Assembly: GCA_949752735.1 (NCBI GenBank)
Contig: OX457052.1
Coordinates: 36,576,619-36,640,618, forward strand
Length of the DNA: 64,000 bases
Direction: 5' to 3'
Origin: Lumbricus terrestris
Taxonomy: Eukaryota > Annelida > Clitellata > Crassiclitellata > Lumbricidae
Shown here piece by piece: positions 49,901 through 58,223 of this stretch. Each line of letters opens with the position of its first letter. Within the stretch, counting starts at the first letter, position 1. Below the pieces are notes generated by a model that was not told the DNA's origin, made no database searches, and was given only the letters and a program-made list of their open reading frames with translations. The position numbers were made by a program, and so were the translations under genes.

Positions 49901-52900
49901 GTGGCTGCACATTTTCAGATAAACACCACTTTGTCCTATTGTTGCGAACAATAGGAAGAGACCTGCTGGCCTATCCTATACGGCTTTCACACGAGCTATA
50001 TGCAAAAAATCTGTCCTGGTAAATCCCTGCTACTACCCTGCTACTACCTGATCAATCCCTCTTTCTATCCCTCTGTAGACCTGTTTCTATCCTTGTCTTC
50101 GTTTGTCTCTGTCTCTTTAGTAGGACGTCCTGCATTATAATAGATGCATTATAATGGTAGCATGAGCCGGTTCAATTTATGCATACACATAACTTGGCAT
50201 AAGCAGGGTCGCCGAAATGAGGGGAGGGGCAGATTGGGGAAAATGCCCAGGGTCCGGCGAATTTCATGGGCCCGAGCTATAGGTAATTGTTATATAAAAG
50301 TTTTAGTATTTATGCCCTTCTGATATAATAAAAGAAATTAGAGAGAATTAACAACAATTAGTCTAAACTTCAAAATAGCAATTTAATAAAAACTCAAATA
50401 TGGTATTCCCTATTATATAAAAATAAAATCGTTGGTAAAATAAAATAGGCCTGCATGCAATCGTAATCGTAATCTCAAGACTTCTGCAGCGCCCACAAAA
50501 GCCAAGTCGCGGGAACCAGCTTATTCACAGGCGCTCAATCAATGATGAGTGCTTAGAGTGTGGGGAAAATAAGTGCCTAGACGCTCCTTAACTTTCCAAA
50601 AGAAGTGCCTGGACGCCACATACATATCCAGGCTGTGCTGGCCAATAAGTGCTAGAGCGGCATTCAGATGTTAAAATAAGTGCATGGAAGCCGTCCATGA
50701 CCGTCCACCCACACTTTAAGCCCTGCCTACAGGTGCATGTTGATGCATAACTTGTCACAGTAGGCCCAACATGTTTCAATATGTTAGGCCTACTGTGATA
50801 TGAAGACACAATGCTGTTAACAAAATAAAACAGAGATCAAAGCACTTTAAACACTCCCAACACACTTCAACAACCATGAAAGAATCCTTCAAACCGTTTC
50901 AACACAATTTTTAACAGCCCCATTTCGCCTCAGTTGAAATTTTACTTTGATTTGTAGTTACAGAAATTTTTTTTTCATAAAAATACAGGTTTTTTTACCA
51001 CGTTTTCCCTTTGTTCTATTATTTGCATGTAGCCTGTAATTATTATTATTTTTAAATTTTTTTTGATATCCCTTATAATTTTTATGCTTTCAACAATTCA
51101 GCTTACATACGTCATCATTTGAAAAATAAATAGCACAATAGGGTTACAATAAATGATATTTAAAAAAATACTTGATATCAACTACGTATATAGAACTAAT
51201 TAAAATATATAAGCGCGATTTGTAATATTGTAGGATATTATTATGTAGACCATACGATACATACAAACTTTATTGTTTAATTCTTAATGTCTATGTTTAC
51301 AATCAAAACTTCCAATGATTTTTATATTTTTTTCTTATTAAACAAATGCTATCAAAAATAAAATGTTAGCGTATTTAGTGTTTAGCCTACAATAAAAAAA
51401 TTATTTAGCAAAGTTGAGCTATTTGCTGATGAAAATGCGTACATTAGGGCCTACGCTTTTATTATCACGTCGCCATTTCGCCATTTTAGCGTCATAATAC
51501 GAAAAATAAAAAGCACGGTAGAAGATATGAAATTTATCAACGTTAGGTGTATTTGGTATTTTTAAAATACGTGGTTCACAGACATTTCCGTGGAAAAACC
51601 TTCTTGCTATATAACTCACGTTGAACATCTTATCTGATGGCACTGTACTGTGTCCGTCCGTTGACGTAAGACGTTTCTTTTTCGAGGGTTCTTCGCACTG
51701 GAGGCGCCTCTGATTATAATGCACTGAGAGACGCGCTATATAAAAAAAAACTATAAATCTGATAATATTATGGAGTATGCAGGGCTGTTTTTAAGAAATT
51801 TTCAGAACTGCACAACCCCTTCTTTCCTTTCCCATCATCCATAGTAAATTACTTCCAATCGGAGGACAATGACCGTTTTTGCTAATTTTAACCGTGCAAA
51901 AGTGCTTCTACAACTGCACAAATTCATTTAGAACTGCACATTTTGTGTACAACTGCACATTAAAAAAAGCCCTGAGAGAATGTAAGGCTGGGATACAGTC
52001 GGCAACCGATAAGCGCGAACTTCTTTTAGACACCTCTATTTGAAAGTTTTACGTACATATGTAAATCCACCGTAAGGCTAAAGAAAGTAATCGCACAGGT
52101 TCATTCCTAAACCACCCTCATAATTATGGTTCTGTCCCTTTCTCTCAAAATTGCTTAATATCTTTGATTCATTGGTCATTAGACAGTGATGCTTAAAAAG
52201 TGCATAATAACAGTAATGTTCAGCAGTAGTAGCAACATTAGCAGCAACAGTATAGTAGGAATAATAGCAGTAAGCCTAGGCCTAGTCGTAGCAGTAGCAA
52301 TAGTAGCAGCAGCAGCAGCAGTAGTAGCAATAGTAGCAGCAATAGTAGTAGTTGTAGCAGCAGTATTTTAGTGGTGGTGGTGGCGGTGGTTGTGGTGGCG
52401 GTGGTTGTGGTGGCGGTGGTTGTGGTGGTGGTGGTTATGGTGGTGGTAATAATAATAATTAACATCAACTGTCCCAATATTAAGTAATCCAGCAATATTT
52501 CAGTGTACTTAGGTGATTTTGTGAATGATACAATAGATGGGAATAGCAACTTACTATAACATTATAGGTGTTTAAAAATCTGTAAATTCGTGGGGTCATT
52601 CATTTATGGTAATTTTTTTAATCAGATCGAAGCAGAATGTGATGAAAATGCAAAATTCTTGGCAGATGAATATAGTGGCATCGAGATTTATCACTGAAGA
52701 TAATCTATTAAAGTTCATAGCTGCGTAGTTAATATAAAGGAGTTCATGTATGAAAAAGTAAAACTTCATTTCCTACTGTATTTTAATTTGCACATTTTTA
52801 TTACCTATTATTACTTAAATGTATTATAATGATGTTCTGTGTCCCATTATGCGTTTGCAAGTTGAGTAATAAAGAAAATACTTACTTACTTAGTTATTTG

Positions 52901-55900
52901 CATAGGGTATAAAATAATGCTTCATTTCCTACTTTATATGGTATCATCCCATTTATAACCCCAGTTCATCTCAATCTTATGGTAACAAGTAATTACGTTA
53001 GCAAGCATGTTATAGGCCTAGTAATAATGACAACAACAGCAACACCAACAACAATAAAAAATTATAATGATAATAGTAATAGTAATAATAATAATAATAA
53101 TAAGTAAGAGCAGATTTACTAAACCAATAATAATAATTATTATCTGGCCTGGGCTGGGACCACCTCTGAGTTTTCATCGTGAAGCAGCGCTTTACATAAT
53201 TCACAGATATAAATATACATACCGGTATTATATAGAAATTTCATACATAAAAGAAAGGAACACAGCAATTGGCAATGTCAATCACTTTAACTAATTCCTG
53301 TTAAACAATCTAGTACTATACAGTATACACACAATGTCTGTAAGTCAGGTAACTGTCCTCTGCTTTGACCTGGATCCACATCTCAATGACTGATAATGTC
53401 TACATTAAATCTATTGTAGGTAACAAAATACAAACAATTAATCATGACTGGTAGTGATCAAAATAATTAAAATCGACTAATCTCTAAAATTTAATTGTGA
53501 TGAACTGATTAAAGAACTTGATAAATTTTGTTTACACTAAAAGTAAAATGTGAAAAACTGTCACAATGCACAGTAGATAATTATTCACTGAGCTACTTTA
53601 CAACAGATTTTGTTGTGCAAGAAAATATTCATTGCAATGAAAGCAATTCATCTTGTTCCCATCTTGGATTTTCCGTAAACATTAACTTCAAATGAAACAT
53701 GATCAAATAATTTTCCCCTGAAAAAGTTTCATGTTGTTTGTTCACCATGTTCCTTAAACTCACAATACTCAGGATATATGACCGCTGGAAAATTTTAGAC
53801 AGCAGAATTTAGCAAATGTGAAGCAAATGTTTTTATAGATGACGGTAGCTCATTAACCTTTGTAACAGATAATTATAGAGAGTATTATTTGCACGTATAC
53901 GCATGGAAGTGGTCCGCAAAATGTACGAGTTGCAAGAGGGATGGAGGGGTCGAAAATACGATTTTTTATTTTTGTGTGCATAGTGTTTGAATGACCCTAA
54001 AACATCTATGAAAATAAATTTTATGCGTTTTAATACTGTTATTTTATTCAAGATATATCATGCATAGCACGTGAATAAAACGCTTGAAATGTGCAGCAAG
54101 TGTTTTACGGTTCACTTATAAGAAGTGGCTTCCTCTCAACGTGTGCACTCTGTTCTAGTATGCTGTCCACGCCCGCATAATACTACATAAGGATTTATTA
54201 TGATTTGAATAGCAGCCAGAAATGTACTGTATATATACATAATTAAATATATATATATATTTATATTAGGACTCATCTATTTCAACAGTCTGGCTTCCGG
54301 TGAATAATTCCTTCGCAAGGTTATTGTAAGCACTATATAAATGTCCACATGCACACGTACATACATACATACATGCATACATACATACATACATGCATAG
54401 ATGCATACAATGTCATACATACATACATACACATTCACAGCACTCCGCCACTTCTAGCACTCTGCCAGTACCAGTCCAAAGCCTTGATAAAGGAGGAGGG
54501 TTACACTAATCATGGCAACCTCCCCCCTCCCCTCCCCCCCCATCGACGTACCAACATCAGGGCTGATGACAGAAATTCGGCTCCCTATATTACAAGCAGA
54601 GCAGTCACGGGACCCTATACTATCATAGGTCTTCACGAAAAACACCTTTTTTAGAAAGAAATTTAAGTGATAAAATTGCAGATACGACTTACAATTTTAT
54701 ATTATACTAAACAACCTCTATTTATTCAGTTGTTTTCGCTTGAAGTTTATTATACTGATTGCAGTTGATTTTCTCAGCAATCTAATGTTTAGAAAAGTAT
54801 AGGTCATAAACTTTTCTAAATATGAATACCAAACTCGGGCCCCAGGACATGCACCACTCCACTGCCCCATTCTCAGCGGCCCTGACCAACATATATGTTT
54901 TCATCACCTCCCAAAACACTTCTAAACAGTTGAATAACTTTGCAACAACCCTGATATCTACCCGCATATTTGGGATGTTCTAACCGACCCATGTCACGTC
55001 CTACACCAACTACCCCCCCCCACCCCAGTCAAACTCGTCCCCCACTCCCTCCACCCTCATGACCATGAGCTCAAAATCCCCCCCCGAGCTGACTGACAGC
55101 CTGATCCACAAAGCATTTATTTTCAGGATGTTATACATACTTTCTAATTGTCTGATTGCATGCCTGACTGCAGAAGCTCATCAAAGAATGATTAGAAATT
55201 AATTAAAAGGCATATAGTTACTTAGTGACTTGCTGATGCTTTAGAATACATTACCGGCAGATGTGTCATTTATTATATCGAGATAGATAGACGTCAGACA
55301 GTTCTGTCATCTGGTTGAGTTAAATGTTAGAGACAGGACATTGAATAATAGTTTGTAGGTTGATGCCAGGAATAGAATGATTCAAACCACAGTCATCGGT
55401 TTCGGATGCCAGGAGTCCAGTCTGTTAGTGTCGTTCAATGTTTCTGCTCGTCATCCAAGAGTGAATCGCAATTAACTGTAGTCCAGTTATTCGAATGATG
55501 GACTGCCAAGTCACAGACAAGAAGTTCAATTCAATAGAGTTTAATATCTAATGCTTGCACCGTTTCTTTGGCGTTTCTGGGAGGGAAGAGTTAGCAGGCT
55601 CAAGCTTCAAACCTCCGAAAGATCTACTTTCCAAAATTCTTTAATTAATTTTGTGTCTATTCCGTGTATGTATTGCGTGACAATACCACCTGAAACCGTG
55701 AAACGGAATCTGATTTGTTTTCTTGCTATGCCACTCACCCATTGTCCAAATTCCCGATCATTGTTGCTGGGATGATCGGAGAGCTGAGGAGAGGACTGTT
55801 CCCAAGTGCAAGCCTAACTCATGAAACATTCTCAAAGTCACTTAAGTCGTACTTGTTCAGAACTGTCCGATAGCTACGTTAAGTGCCTTCATACATACAT

Positions 55901-58174
55901 ACATACATACATGCATACATACATACATGCATACATACATACATGCATGCATGCATGCATACATACATACATACATGCATACATACATACATATATACAT
56001 GCACACATACACACACACACACACACACAAAATAATATTAAATCCTTAAAATGCATGACCGCTCTTCTTGTAATAAGAAGCCAAAGAGACATCCTTCCTT
56101 CCGTCCTTCCACATCACTCTATGCACAAAAAAGAACTACAGAGAGACATGCAACCTGAACCCAACATGCAACCAAATCAAGACCCAACCCTGTTGACCCC
56201 CGATCGGGTTGCTGCTTTTGTATGGCTCCATTTCTACTTGATGATTGTTTGTTTGATACTGGAAATGTTGACATGAGTTCAAGCGTAATAACATATCTAT
56301 CTCTGACAAAAGAGGCGTAGTCCCTTTAAGCTATTATAGCACCGGCAGACATGAGTATAAAGTATCTCCAACGTCATTTTCATAACCTCAGCATATGAGG
56401 ATGGGAGGCCATACCTCTCCCTTGCCATCTCATCTGCTCACCGACAGTGTACAGTGGGTGTACTCATCATGGCGGATAGAATTTGGGAAGAATTGAGGTT
56501 CAAGTGAAGCAGAAATCTCCAACCAAAATGTCTTTCCCGCTGAGAACGGGTAGAAAATCAGAGTTTTCATATGATAGGACATCAGGCAAGAAACCCAAAT
56601 TTTACTCAAATGCAATCTCATACAGAATAAATGAATAAAAATTTTGGCACAGATTAATCAAGACTTCAACGACATGCGACAGAACAAGAACACGTAGATT
56701 TCAAATACAGAATATTGTTGCATTTGCTACTATTTCATTACAATAATAAAAAATAATATTTGTCTAATTTCAAACTGACACAGAACAAGATGACTACAGG
56801 GGTACAATTCACAGACTGAACTGATGATCACAAGTTGTTACAGAAGTCAAATTTAACTGTAATTGTTGGAAGCCGTGCAAGGTCCTATTATACAGTTCAT
56901 TCACTAAGGCCATATGCGTAATGGAAGGCTCAGTCGACTTTAGGGAGGTTAGCGGGAAGCAATCCATCATTCGCTTGCCTCTGTTCCAGAGCGTTGGTAT
57001 CACCATACCCCCCCCACATCCCTAACTACTACTGCTACAAATGTCAAGTCACGAAAATGCCATTTTTCATACAGTTGCTTAGCTCTAATGTTTGAACTGC
57101 ACTGGTTGCTTAAAACAAAAAAGCATTGATAGACTATGCGGCGTTCACAATCACACGATGCTTGCTGATAATTTACAGCACAATACGTTTTTATATTATA
57201 TTATAGCTAGAATATTGTACTCACAGTCTGCACTCAGTCCGTTTTGCTCGTACCTATATACACTGTGCAGAACTGCACCTTCTCAGTGTTGTAGGATCCT
57301 CAACCTCGAATGGTCTCCCATTGAGACTTTGCTGCATTTCTTCTCATGCCTTACTCCCTCATCTTAATAATATTACGGCTTTTGACACTTTGCTGTGTTT
57401 CAATCACTTCTGCTCATGCTTCACTCTCTCGTCTTAAGATGGCTGCATTAGTTGGCCGTGCTGGGACTGGGGCGTCTGAGTAGGCCGATAGTTCCCACGA
57501 ATAGGCGCTATACAAATTCATTGAATGAATGAATGAATGAATGAATAAATGAATGAATGAAAGTTGACAGTTTGTTGATTGTTACTGAGACATTTGTTCA
57601 CCAGGGTAGTTCGGATATGCAATTGGTTAATAAAGGATTATAACAACTCCGACACCTTTAAAAACAATCTTCTGCTGGTTATATAAACTCTTAAAACACG
57701 TTTCCTCGACACCTCTTTCAGCCAGATGATCCTGATAATAATTAGAAATGATTAATGGTTTTACCAACAACCATTTGCATACTTGCCCCAGTCCAACTTA
57801 AAAGATTAATTTAAACCTCTAACCAGAAGGTCTGTATGCAGGGACCTTAAATGGTAGCAAGGCAGTCTCAGAGGCAGTAGGCTATCAAAGTGCGAGCAGT
57901 TATGAAGGATCTTAGTGATTTGACTTTATATTAAGAAATAGCAATGTAGCTGTGGAAAAATGTGTACATCCACATTTCACAATAATACGTTCAGCAAAAA
58001 TGACTATGATCTTATCAGGTAAAATCACACGATTAGATCTTGCACAAGGCTAAACAGTCCTCAGACTCCTCACTCATCAGTTTAAGGGACCTCAGCAAGT
58101 ATTTAACTCACAACTGATCACTAACACATTGCCAAACAAAGCACCATAATAAATAATAATAATAACAATGATGG

Positions 58175-58223
<49 letters not shown>

